From Isoetes taiwanensis (lineage: Eukaryota > Streptophyta > Lycopodiopsida > Isoetales > Isoetaceae), in contig JAJEKV010000013.1 of NCBI GenBank assembly GCA_021234155.1, positions 8,567,193 through 8,631,192 on the forward strand: a DNA stretch of 64,000 nt, read 5' to 3'. Below, piece by piece: positions 22,966 through 33,868 of this stretch. A program made the translations under genes and the position numbers. The notes beneath the pieces were generated by a model that worked only from the letters and a program-made list of their open reading frames with translations, was not told the DNA's origin and did no database searches. Position 1 is the stretch's first letter, and each line of letters opens with the position of its first letter.

Positions 22966-25900
22966 CTATGCAAAAGAATGAATCTGAAGGTAAGTATGCC
23001 AGATCAGTACTTTCTTCTCTTGATCAAGAGAAGAACAATTGTAAGCCATAACAATTTTATCTTGCGCCCACTGAAGAACAACCTCATCTGCAGTATCTAT
23101 GCCCTTAAAGATAAACAACCTCCTTCTCTTCCAGATTGACCATAAAAGCCAGCCACATGCGAGATGAAAAGCTCGTTTCCGTTGTTTGGGCCAAGCATCT
23201 GGATAGATAGCAAACAAAATTTGTTGGCTAGATCGAGGGCGATGCCAAAAAGGGTCAACAACCAAGACCATGCCCGCCAAGCCTCTCACAAGAAAAAAAC
23301 AATGCTCAATACTCTCAACCCTTCTTTGGCATAAAGGGCGAGCTCAAAATCCGATTATCCATTTTATGGACTAACACGTTGACTCGAGGCATCTATGGAT
23401 CACTTGCCACCACAAAACTACTACTTTCGGGAAGCAGCGGCTTATCCCATACCCATATCCAAACACTTTTCCATTGTGGGTGAGGGACTCAAGATGCCAT
23501 CTATTAGATGGAGGCGAGATTTCGAATGCACAAGCAATTTATACACGTAAGACACAAACCGCCTCGGGCCGGATATCCCGATGGCAACCCCATATGACTA
23601 CCTCAATCTGTGGACCGTAATCCCGTGCGGGCAACAATGCGGCAATATGATTCCGTTACTACATCCCATCTGCACGACAAGAACTTTGTTCTAAATGCTT
23701 CCCATGACATGAGATGATCGGACTCATACCAAGCGAAGAATAGTATTGATACCCAACTACCCATCGTCGTTGTGTCTTTGGATGAACAACCACACTTAGA
23801 GGCACATTCTGCGGGTGTCTCCCAAAGGAATCCACCAAATGGAGTGGACAACCGAAGACATGCCTCGGGGATTAATATGGAAAAGAGACCGACAGTGTCC
23901 CAAGCCGCAAGCAACCCCTTTAGAAAGGGAGAAGCATTAGGATACGGATGCATATGATAAAGCAAAGCCCAAGGAAGGAGGGGCTTAATGGAGGCCTTAT
24001 GAAATGGGAGACAATGCTGAATCGACTGCACCAACAACCTCAGGCCAGGAGAATCATCCTTACCAATGAAAATCCTCCAAATGAACTTTGATATCATCAC
24101 CTTGCTTTGGAGGTGAAAATCCAACATACCAAGACCACCAGCTGCCTTAGGTCTAATGCATTTCGCCCAAGCTACCTTGACCCTTTGCTCCTAACTCATT
24201 TCCACCCCAAATAAAATTTCTCGACGATATAACAATCTCCTCCATCTTACACTGCGGAGCTAGTAAAGCAGACGCCATGTAGACATGAGTATTACTAAGA
24301 ACACATTTAGCCACAGTGATTCTACCGGGCATGGACAGTTTAGCTGTATTCCACCAAAACAAGTGCTTTTGCAACCCACTAATGATTTCATCCCAAGCAT
24401 CTGAAGCAGAGACATGAATTCCAACCGGGATACCAAGCAACTTTGTGGTATTGCCATGCGTAAGAATCTTCCAAGGATAGTCCAAAATACTGAGGGAGGG
24501 ATGGGACCGTCCAACGTCCACAAAGCTTTATACATTTTGCCACCCTACAAGAACTCCCCGATGCTAAGGAGAATGTGTCTAATAATAGCTTAGCATTACG
24601 AAGATTCTCAAATTTCGGCAATTAGGAACAAAAAGTGTCATCGGCATATTGGTTACATACCTCTTGAGAACCATCGTCCATTGGGAGGCCTTGAATAACG
24701 CCATCTTGGGTAGCCACGGAGAAGAGCTGGGACAAGACTTACGCCACAATTGTGAAAAGCAAAGGGTGCTAAGGGACAACCACAGTCGAATTCCTCTACC
24801 CACTACAAAAATATCCGATGGCTCAGCCTCGAAAAGGACAATGAGATCCGGGTGATGTATGGAGCTTCATGACATTCCTTATGAATGACTCCCCAAACCC
24901 AAGTGCAAGAAGACACTTCTCCAAGAAGCCCCAATCAACACTATCGTAGGCTTTAGCAAAATCAAGCTTAAGATACACGCTCTATGACCCTCAGAATCGG
25001 GCCCAATATATTCCTTCATATCACGGCGACCCACGTTGTTGAGAATACAACGACGAGGGAGAAAGCCGGTTGTGTTGGACGAGATAGCGTCGGCCAAGAT
25101 GTCTCGGACTCTTTACTCGCCAATGTCTTAGCAAAGATCTTGTACACGAGAGGAAAGCAATGTAATAGGTCGCCCGGTCGAAATAGTCTTGGGTTCCTTG
25201 TTCTTTGGAATGAGAGAGATACAACCAGATTCAAAATCTTATCAAGGCTCCTAAATCTCTCAAACTCACAAAAGGCATCATATATGTCATCCTCCAACCA
25301 GTCCAAAGACTTCCGAAAAGAATTCAATAGGAAAGCCATCAAGACCGGGCATTTATCCCTTTTCAAGAGAGCCACAAATTGTTTTAAGTCCTCCTTCACA
25401 ATATTAGACTCAAGAAGCAACCTCTCGCTCTTGAAACAATGCGACGCACCTTAGTCAACAACACCCAATTGCATGTCCTTCGAAAGGGCAATGGGTGTCG
25501 TGAAAGAATGAAGAAAAGTGATGATGAAGATAATCGCTTAAGATTCACCGGATCGGAGATAAGAGCACCATCCGGCAGCACCAAAGAATGTATAGAAGTG
25601 GCGAAGTTTCCTTCTTCTTGCAGCCGCAAAAAGAACCGTACATCTATCACCGTCCTTGAACCATCGCAACCCTCGCCTTCACTTTGGCTTCAAGAACTTT
25701 TACGCTTCTATAGCCTTGATCCGAGATAATAACTCATTTTCTCGACTCCATTAGTATGGCCACGAAGCCGAGTACTTCTAATTCCCCGGTACAATGCACT
25801 CAATAGCCCTCTAGCTTCAAAGCAGCTCGACTCTCCCATATTCTTTTGCAAATGACTTCACTGCGCACAACGCCGCAACAACCCCGCACATGCCCCTACG

Positions 25901-26514
25901 AGGTGAGAAGGCCCGAGACCAAGCCCCACTACAACCAACTTTGAACTCATCATCCTCCGTGTACTTGCAATTAAGCTTAAAGTAGGTCCCGGTAGGTCGA
26001 TGACAATTAGCCACATCATTAGTTAGAAGTTGTGGATTATGATCGGATTACGAGCTATCCGTAAGATTTGAGGCGAAAAAAACGCTTAGCCGGAAAGCAA
26101 ATGCACAAGTATTAAAGTATCCTCTATCATGCCTTGCATAAGCTCGCCAATCGCCAACCATTACACCACGTAAGGACCGATCACCATCAATCTCCATAAG
26201 TCGACCATCATGTAAAAGGCGTAGCCATTGCTCTCGCCAATCCTTGCACCACTTCGTGAGTCAGCGACCACTTCTATCTCTTTCCAACTCGACCATATTG
26301 AAGTCGCCAACGAGCAACCATGCAACATTTTGTCCAAGCCGGAGAACTTTACTCCTCGAGTTGCCCACAAAGCACCACACCGACGAGGTCTATTATGAGC
26401 ATACACATTTATCAAACCCCATTCTTGGCCCTTATCTTTCCATTTGATTATTATCCACCGCCCGAACCTATCTCTGTTTGAGTGAAAGTGACATCCACGA
26501 TGACTTCCATGCAA
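22966..26514 (-). pseudogene. LINE ORF2: endonuclease, reverse transcriptase, zf-RVT (broken)
   Basis: Pieces of one protein appear in order in different frames. The endonuclease part has GRWIIIKWKDKGQEWGLINV and a GDFNM catalytic motif (codons 26294-26308). The RT part has NIVKEDLKQFVALLKRDKCP, a DFAKAYDSVDWGFLEKCL palm motif near 24925-24965, and the YADD catalytic box at 24637-24648. The tail reads AFHLACGWLLWSIWKRRRLF as in other plant LINEs. Frame changes occur many times, so it is inactive. A working protein would nick target DNA and reverse-transcribe the LINE RNA. Confidence 0.88.
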
Positions 26515-26837
26515 GTAAGCACACCAGCCTTAGATGCATCGCCAGCAGCAGACACCAAGACATTATAGTCCCGGCCCAAATACATTAGCTACTTTATGTA
26601 CATCACCAAGGCATTTATGCTCTTGAGGCAACAAAAGGTCGTGAAAAACTTAGACAGTAAAGAGACAACCTCGCTTCTTTTACTTGGGGAAGAAGCCACT
26701 CCCCTCACATTCCAAGACAACAGGTTCATGTGGCCAAAATATTATGCTCCACCTCCATACCAATAGAGCCAGCCTCAACCATGTCCATCTCGCATGGTTC
26801 TCAAGGGAGGTCAGCCCACCTGGTCCCCCGAAATTGG

Positions 26838-26990
26838 CAAGGGGAGCCTCCTCTCTGCTCCACCCTTCCATTGTTTTGTTCAAGACTTGGTGAGGGAGAG
26901 CCTCCTCTCTCTCTACCCCCCCATTATTTTGTTGGGTAACCAGCAAGGGAGAGCCTCCTCTCTCGCTCCACCCTTCCATGCAAATTATCG
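26838..26990. repeat. Short minisatellite inside the LINE
   Basis: About 2.7 copies of a 50-odd-bp unit containing GGGAGAGCCTCCTCTCT and CTCCACCCTTCCAT. It lies between ORF1 and ORF2. Confidence 0.6.
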
Positions 26991-28433
26991 ACCGCCATGA
27001 CATGTGACACATGTTGACTAGCCTTATTGCGTGCAGCTCTTTTCCAATTAACATTTGTCCATCCCTCTTGGGCATTTTCATGATGTTCTTGAACACTTTC
27101 ATGCCGCTCTTGCAATTCCTGGATCTTCTGTAACTTAGCCCTAGCATCCTCTTCAAAAGCGGGAGTATGCACAATCTTCTGTGGGATAGTGGTTTTAGCA
27201 GCAGATGGAGTAGCAACAAATGAGGTCGAAGTAGCATTGGCGTAAGGGACAACAGAGGGTAATGGAGACACAACAGAGGTAGGAGGCACATAGGAAGAAG
27301 GGACCATTGCAGGGCGATCTCTTTTAGCACGAAAATTTGCAAATAAAGCAAGTTGAGGAAATAAATCAGCAAGCTGAGGGCCATTAAGCAACTGCAAAGC
27401 ATACTTCAGAAAGATAGGGCCACTTTTCACAACCACACAGTCAGGAAGACCGCGACCAGAAGGAAGAGAAACACAAATTTTAGCACCATCAACAATAGAA
27501 TGGGCCAGATGAGTACCCAGACCATTAGCAATACTGATAAGAAACTCCGGCACCAAGAGATCAGGAGGAAGATTAGGAATAGAAAACCAACATGGCATCC
27601 TAAGAGCAGAGTCATACCAGAGAGAAAATCCAAAGCGAGTAAGGCTGGTACAAAATATAATCACTCCACATTGGGTCCACACCACGTGCCACCGCTGCTC
27701 AACAAACCACAAAGATCATCAAAAACGATCAAAAGAACTTCTTATCCAAAGATCTTTAAAGTACGATAAGGTGGCAACCCTAATCTCCTAAGATGACCAA
27801 ATAACCAATAGCCAAGCTTCCTACTATCAAGAAATGCTCCAAAGATATTGACCAACCACACTAAACGACAACAAGTTACTAATACACTTCTTGTGTAAGT
27901 CATGATCAATCTCGACCACATTGTACCCAGACGCTTGAAGAGTATTCTTACACATTTCAGGCTGATAGAAAACTTCAACAGAAGGTAACTGAAGTTCCAA
28001 CTGTGTCTCCTTTGCTCGCAACTCACCCAAAAGATTACTAAGATCTCTTTTTATTATCCCTAATCATCACATCAATAGCTGTAGCAACACGCCCAGCAGA
28101 CGTAGTTGAAGACAAGTCCTTCTTGATCCAATCACTAAAGCGCTCCCTGCTAGCATTTACTCCAGAAGTTGAGGACCTCCAAGGAAGTGGACGGGACTGA
28201 TCTTTGTTAGAATTGACACCCGCTGGCGCCGAGGCACCATCCACAGAAGCATTACCGCTATTCAAAGCACTTGTACTCTTCGGTGCACCAGCTGGGGGTG
28301 CCAAAACAGGAAAATCAGCATCTTGAAAGACATTCTCACTATAAGCCAAAGGGTTAACATGCAATGCCAAATTTGCCCCCTGCACCGGCATGGATACAGG
28401 AGGTTTTGCAGGCAGCTTGGAAGTTGGCGCCAT
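26924..28433 (-). pseudogene. LINE ORF1, DUF4283-like nucleic-acid-binding protein (broken)
   Basis: The minus strand begins MAPTSKLPAKPPVSMPVQGA at 28433 and continues through RFSDWIKKDL. It then changes frame near 28030 (LELQLPSVEVFYQPEM) and again before 27712. The last part has MPCWFSIPNLPPDLLVPEFL followed by ISIANGLGTHL. That segment resembles the 'P-W-V-Q-L-P-N-L-P...A-S-A-L-G' core of plant DUF4283 ORF1 proteins, and it is followed by a Ser/Pro-rich and then a charged coiled region. ORF1 would bind the LINE RNA. Several frameshifts make it nonfunctional. Assignment rests on position and the DUF4283-like core. Confidence 0.65.
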
Positions 28434-28643
28434 AGAGCCGAAACTGTCAGGGCCAAAAAGGCAATCAGCCGGAACCTAAAACCTGCGATGCCACATACCA
28501 TTGGAAAGAGCTCTGAATCAGCTTTCCAACGAGCCAAAGAACACCGTAATCCGAGGTCTGTAGCTCAAGATATGAGCACAAACGTAAAGCAGCCTCCGGC
28601 AGAAACCCTAGGGCGCATCCATCTCTCCATAAATGATCACCAT

Positions 28644-28659
28644 AATATGACATGGAGCA
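28644..28659. repeat. LINE target-site duplication, right copy
   Basis: AATATGACATGGAGCA, exact copy of 22825-22840. Confidence 0.93.
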
Positions 28660-29185
28660 TGGCTAGCCTAAAATATATAATTGTAAGTTATCTAAGTTGT
28701 TGCACTATATTTTATCAAGAGCCTCATAGCTAATGGATTCCATGTATAAACTGATTTAAGATGTTGCATTCTTTATGGGGGGGAATGGCCGTGGCATAAT
28801 CATATAAAGAGGTTAGTATCTCTACTTGCTAAATAAGCTACTTCAACATGGGTAAGTTGTATGGGCAACCTCGACAAAGGGAAAGAGTATGATCTAGGCA
28901 CATGTTTAGTAAATATTCTACAAACATCACATCTCATTGTCTTAGCATTGCACCACTATTATCTTATTATTTTGTTATCTCTTGGATCCTCGGGAGGTCG
29001 AATATGACTCATGTTTCTATGTTCTATGTATTTGTGCTCTGTGACACTGGGCGTTAGTTCTCTCGGTCGGGATTGCTACGTCAGTCAACTCTTGTGAACT
29101 CCCATGGTAAGAGATCGTCCAGTGCCAGATGTGGGCTGGGAAGGGTATACGCATACGAGGTTCACCCCACCACCCTGCTACAGGC

Positions 29186-29732
29186 ATTAGGGATTTTTTG
29201 AGATCATAAAAGGGCCTTCTAAGAATTGCTGACTAAGCTATATGAACTACCAATCAGAAAACAGAACTGGTAATCCAGTCAGCAAAACAGTTATAACTAA
29301 CTCACTGGATCACATTTTCTAGCATAAGTGTTGATAGAAAAGTCCAAATGAGCTTTTGTTTGGTGCAATAGATAGACCTCATTGAGGTCTTTCCAATCTT
29401 GGGTGGTTTGCATATCTTTTAGCCCCGTAGAATAGTAAAAAATAGTAAAAACCATATTTTTTGGAGTTTTGACAATCATAAGTGATTAAAATATGTGCAA
29501 AGCACCTAAGGTTGGAAAGATCTCAACGAGATCTATCTATTGCACTAAACGAGAGCTCATTTGGACTTTTCTATCAATAGTTATGCTAGAAAATGTATCC
29601 AGTGAGTTAGTTATAACAGTTTTGCTGACTGGACCCGTCAGGCTCTGATTTCTGATTGGTAGTTCATTTATCTTAATTTGGCTTCGTTGGCATGTTTTGA
29701 AGGCCCTTTTTTAATCTCAAAAAAACCCTAAT
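29186..29732. mobile_element. MITE-like element with about 220-bp terminal inverted repeats
   Basis: Begins ATTAGGGATTTTTTGAGAT and ends with the inverse, AAAAAACCCTAAT. The two ends pair over roughly 220 bp each, leaving a loop of about 110 bp. GGC flanks it on both sides (29183-29185 and 29733-29735). The 3' LTR holds the empty site (CTACAGGGCTTGGAATG near 32941), giving a 3-bp target duplication. A 3-bp duplication fits PIF/Harbinger or CACTA transposases; superfamily is not decided. No ORF. Confidence 0.85.
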
Positions 29733-30224
29733 GGCTTGGAATGTAAGCTGGCTGAGCGTATCCTGCTAGCGGGGCCTGTATGTAGGCTGGCTGAGCTACC
29801 CATTGTCCCCTGGCTATGTGTAGATGATGGTTTGGTATTTGGCTATGTTCTTTGCTTATGATGCTCATGTATTATATTTCATTGGATTATGATATCCTTA
29901 TCTCGCATTTTACTCACATAGGATCTTGTGTCTTTGCTTGTGCTTATGTTTTCGTTATGCAAGACTTTTAAGATGTTCTATGCATGTAGAGGCAACCATG
30001 GGATCCCCACTTAGTCACGAGGACTACCCACCTTGAGTGCATTGTGCAATGAATTAGCAAGCAGTGGTCAAGTTAGCAGTAGCAGTGTAGCTGAGGATCG
30101 TGGTTGAGTTCCAAAGGAGAAGCTCTTGTGTTAAATTGCTCAGCTAGATCTTGTGAATGTATTGACGATAGTGTTTTCTCTGAATATTATTGTATTTGAT
30201 AGTGGATATACTTTGATCTTTGAT

Positions 30225-31548
30225 AGGTCTGGTATGTTGTGACGTCTGTAGGTTGTAACTCAATTTCAAAGTGACTGAACATAATGACCTCTGTTGTCCA
30301 TCCCGAAACGGAAATCTGTAACAAGTCTGGCAGGGTACCTTTGGTGTCTCATCTCGCAGCAGCTAGTGTTCCTTCCGATGTTGGGATGTGCATAACTGAT
30401 CATAAGAGCACACCATCTTAGAAAAGTAAGGATTATTGTGGTTATTTAATTTCTATTTTGTTGTTAATTTTTGCTTTCTATTTGCAGGTATGATCGAACG
30501 CGAGTTGTCTAAAGTGAATGCATGTATGAATCTTATCAGCTAATCTATCAATGCCCACGAAGCTACGCAGGCATAGAAAGACATCATTTCTGGTATTTTT
30601 TGTTATTCTATTATCTTTTACTTCTGTTTTCTTTCTGTTATTTATTTCTCTTATTTAATATTATTTTAGTACATGTTTTTTCCAATGTTATCTTTATTGT
30701 TTATGTTCATGTTCTTTATGTTATTGTGTCTTGCAGATGAAAGTGTCCAAGCAAAATATCATCAGCAATAGGAATCCTCTTCAACAGTTGAATGCGGTCA
30801 GGATCTGCAGTTTTGCAGCAGAAGTCAAGAGTTTCGCAGGAGAATGCAGGATGAAGTACAGGTACCGCAATTGTCGTCTGTAGCGATAGAGGGTAGTTCT
30901 TCTGGTGTTGCAGCTAGAGAAATTATAGTTGATAAGACTAAAGCAGATTCCTAGCAGTGTTCTACCTGTTATTGAAGTAGATGAAGATCTATATGATGCC
31001 TCATTTTATGATGAGTTAAGCAATGCTTATCCTGAAAGCGCAAAAGCAATTGGTAGATATTCTGCACCTGCGATTCAAGGTAGTTTCTCAAATTGTACCT
31101 TTAACTTTAGTGGAGTTGATATGAATCAGCTTGTTGGAGTTATTTCAAGCTCATTACTAAAGAACAAGCATCAAGGATGATGTTCTTGAATTTCAGAATG
31201 TTTTAAATGGAAAGTGAAACTTTGAAACTACTAAATGGGACTTCGAAATATAGTTTTATTTGAGTTTTAAACTGCTTATAATCTGTGTTCTAAACTATGC
31301 TTGTAATCTATGTTTGAAATGTGGCTATAATAAGAAACAGCCTGTGTAATCTGTAATCTGTGCTTGTAATCTGTCTTTAAACTGTGGCTATCAACTGTGG
31401 CGAGACTGAATAGTGAGTCTGGAAAAAGAAATAATGAGACTCGAATAAGTCTGAAATAGTAAGAATGGTGGAGACAAAATAACAAGGTGGAGATAGAATA
31501 ATGGTTTTGAAAACACACCAAAAATACAAGTAATCTCACCTTAATGTG
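30225..31548. mobile_element. 1.3-kb insertion in the 5' LTR, class unknown
   Basis: Comparison with the 3' LTR shows extra DNA between TTTGATCTTTGAT and GATAACGAGTAAG. GATA occurs at both junctions and may be a 4-bp duplication. No clear terminal inverted repeats or poly(A). It contains a coding-like segment at about 30850-31180. Confidence 0.6.
30850..31180 (+). pseudogene. ORF remnant in the LTR insertion, function unknown
   Basis: A frame reading MQDEVQVPQLSSVAIEGSSS then GVAAREIIVDKTKADS shifts near 30950 into SSVLPVIEVDEDLYDASFYD and ends SFSNCTFNFSGVDMNQLVGV...KNKHQG before a stop at 31180. Balanced composition and an acidic mid-part suggest former coding. I do not recognise the family. 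One frameshift separates the halves, so it is probably inactive. Confidence 0.4.
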
Positions 31549-31658
31549 GATAACGAGTAAGAAAATTCAATTCTTCACCAATACTATCCTAGAATTAGTG
31601 CAAGTTTAGACAAAATCCTGAGTTGCCAAGAGAGTCAACTCGGCAGGCTCGTAACAGT

Positions 31659-31674
31659 TGGTATCAGAGCCAAG
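31659..31674 (+). other. Primer-binding site for initiator-Met tRNA
   Basis: TGGTATCAGAGCCAAG two bases after the 5' LTR end. TGGTATCAGAGC is complementary to the 3' end of plant initiator methionine tRNA, the usual primer of Copia and many other plant LTR elements. Confidence 0.9.
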
Positions 31675-31924
31675 TTGGATCTTTGGCCGTGGACATTGCT
31701 TTACAGATTAAAGAGGCAATTGGAGATGGTATCCTCAGGAGGAAGAACAACATCTAAAGGCTTCGATGTTAGCATGAAGGTGATAAGAGAAGCAAATTTT
31801 TGACGATGTTGAAGGTAAAGTTTTTCTTATGGCATGTTCAATAAGATGATTGGTAGAGTAAGTTGCCATACAATGAAGTTTTAAGATGATCTATGTTGGA
31901 TCTAAGACTATAACGACCTATGAG

Positions 31925-32100
31925 AACATGAGTAAAATTTTAGAATAGAATAGAATAGAATTGAATAGAATTGAATTTTTATCGTCCACGGAGACCAATT
32001 GGCCTATGAGACCCAAACACGAAGAGAGCAGCAAGCGTATTACTGTCAGGATTAAAAAACCCCGCCCCAAACGGTTTGCGAGGAGACTGTAACGGTCCTG
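31925..32100 (+). repeat. Dispersed repeat with GTCCACGGAGACC core, copy D
   Basis: GAATAGAATTGAATTTTTAT, then CGTCCACGGAGACCAATTGG, GAGACCCAAACAC, and a TATTACTGTCAGGATTAAAAAA segment. It lies inside the LTR element and is in the opposite orientation to copy A at 2756-2886. Confidence 0.65.
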
Positions 32101-32633
32101 GGCACTTGATGGGCCAATATACTTATTTATTATTTACTTATGTATCATGCTTGACATGCATACAATATAGGCCTCATATAAGCAAGGGTTTTGCCTTTTA
32201 TTAGAAATAGATTTTTGAAGGTTGAGCTAATTAAAGAAGATATTTGGAAAAGCTTTTTGAAAGCTTTGAGGCTTTTTAAGGGCAAACTTTTGCATAGGAG
32301 AGAGCTCTTTTTGAGGAGCAAGTTTTTGTAGAGAAAGATTGGATTGGAGACATCGAGCATGCAAGGCCTTGGAGATCGCATGAAGATCGGCATTAAGTAT
32401 TTTCATTCAGGTGGGGTTTTTCACCGATCTATTTGTAATTTCATAGGCTGTGATCAGATGCAAGCATGCTATTAGATTGAATTAGAAAGAGGATCAAAGG
32501 TTAAGTTTCCTATGACATAGTAGTATTTGTGTGTAAGCTTTTGAGCTATGGTTGAGACACTTGGAAGGAAGAGAAGAATCACGAATCTTGTGGGGAATAT
32601 ACCGAATTTGGGCTGGATGTGGTTGAAGTTGCA

Positions 32634-32650
32634 GGGAAAGGGGAAGAGTA
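32634..32650 (+). other. Polypurine tract of the LTR element
   Basis: GGGAAAGGGGAAGAGTA ends directly before the 3' LTR, where plus-strand synthesis would be primed. Confidence 0.75.
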
Positions 32651-32651
32651 T

Positions 32652-33539
32652 TGTTTAGTAAATATTCTAACAAATATCACATGTCATTGTCTTAGTCATT
32701 GCACCACTATTGTCTTGTTATTTTGTTATCTCTTGGATCCTCGGGAGTCGGACTTCTAGGTTCGGTGGCCTGTATTGCTCGGAATGACTCATATTTATAT
32801 GTTCTACGTATTTGTGCTATGTGACACCGAGTGTTAGTTCTCCTGATCGGAATTGCTACGTCAGTCAACTCTTATGAACTCCCATGGTAGACGTGGGCTG
32901 GGAAGGGTATGCGCATACGAGGTTCACTCCACCACCCCGCTACAGGGCTTGGAATGTAAGCTGACTGAGCATATCTTGCTAACGGAGCCTGTATGTAGGC
33001 TGGCTGAGATACCCATTGTCCCGGAGCTATGTGTAGATGATGGTTTGATATTTTGAACTATGTTCTTTGCTTTTGATGCTCATGTATTATATTTCATTGG
33101 ATTATGTTGTCCTTATCTAGCACTTTACTCACATAGAATCTTGTGTCTTTGCTTGTGCTTATCTTCTTGTTACCCAAGACTTTCAAGATGTTCTATGCAT
33201 CTAGAGGCAGCCATGGGATCCCCACTTAGTCACGAGGACTAACCCCCTTGAGTGCATTGTGCAGTGAATTAGCAAGCAATGGTCAAGCTAGCGGCAGCAG
33301 TGTAGCTGAGGATCGCGGTTGAGTTCCAGAGGAGAAGTGCTTGTGTTAAATTGCTCAGCTAGATCTTGTGAATATTGATGATAGTGTTTTCTCTGAATAT
33401 TTTGATAATGGATATACTTTGATCTCTGATTATTATGAGTAAGAAGATTTTGTTCTTCTCCAATACTATCAACTGGAATTAGTGCAAGTTTAGACAAGAT
33501 CCCGAGTTGCCAGAGGATCAACTCGGCAGGCTCGTCACA
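32652..33539 (+). repeat. 3' LTR (888 bp)
   Basis: TG...CA ends, uninterrupted, and the reference for the empty sites of both insertions in the 5' LTR. Its end lies only 330 bp upstream of the URB1 start codon. Confidence 0.88.
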
Positions 33540-33868
33540 GTCTGCGAGGCACTAAGTTAACTTTTTCTTTACATTTCCCTTTTTTTCTGATGCACATACA
33601 TCATCGAACCAGCCACATCCACAAAGGAAGCCACATTCTACACAACTCTGGCCACTAGATTCTTCCAACGAATCAACCAGAGCACAATCCCATCACATAG
33701 CACTAAACTTCACTAACCTTACTCGATGGCACCCTAACCTCACTCCAACCCGTTAATATATTTTCCAGTTTGGGCTGTAGTGTGATTTCGCCTTTATTAG
33801 TTGTAGCTTTATTAGTTGTAGGAATGAATGGAGGTTTTAGGGTACAGGGTTTAAAGCCAGATCAAGCC
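33540..33868 (+). promoter_or_regulatory. Presumed URB1 promoter and 5' UTR
   Basis: Only 329 bp separate the 3' LTR from the proposed URB1 ATG. An open frame extends upstream from 33869 to 33770, but MPRF... at 33869 starts the acidic N-terminus. Any native promoter is therefore short or includes LTR sequence. Confidence 0.4.

Larger units (their letters stand above)
22841..28643 (-). mobile_element. L1-type LINE, near full length, decayed
   Basis: A 5.8-kb insertion on the minus strand. The 3' poly(A) appears as poly(T) at 22841-22857. The element is bounded by the exact 16-bp direct repeat AATATGACATGGAGCA at 22825-22840 and 28644-28659. From its 5' end it holds an ORF1 with DUF4283-like sequence, a short tandem repeat, then ORF2 with endonuclease, reverse transcriptase and a zinc-binding tail. 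All ORFs carry several frameshifts and stops. The exact target duplication implies a recent or well-preserved boundary despite the decayed coding parts. Confidence 0.93.
28903..31656 (+). repeat. 5' LTR, interrupted by two insertions
   Basis: Matches the 3' LTR in three blocks: 28903-29185, about 29733-30224 and about 31549-31656. Without insertions it would be about 0.87 kb, close to the 888-bp 3' LTR. Many substitutions separate the two LTRs, so the element is old. Confidence 0.85.
28903..33539 (+). mobile_element. Non-autonomous LTR retrotransposon with nested insertions
   Basis: Two LTRs begin TGTTTAGTAAATATTCTA and end ...GGCTCGTMACA. The internal part (31657-32651) is only 1 kb and has no gag or pol motifs. 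A primer-binding site complementary to initiator-Met tRNA follows the 5' LTR, and a polypurine tract precedes the 3' LTR, so orientation is plus. A 5-bp target duplication is not seen (GCACA on the left, GTCTG on the right). This may reflect decay or recombination between copies. The 5' LTR is interrupted by two later insertions absent from the 3' LTR. Confidence 0.88.

Noticed and set aside
24984-25454. 156-codon plus ORF
   Set aside because: Antisense to the LINE reverse transcriptase, whose motifs are recognisable on the minus strand.
26680-27402. 240-codon minus ORF
   Set aside because: Shadow frame of LINE ORF1; leucine-rich, without the DUF4283-like motifs of the neighbouring frame.
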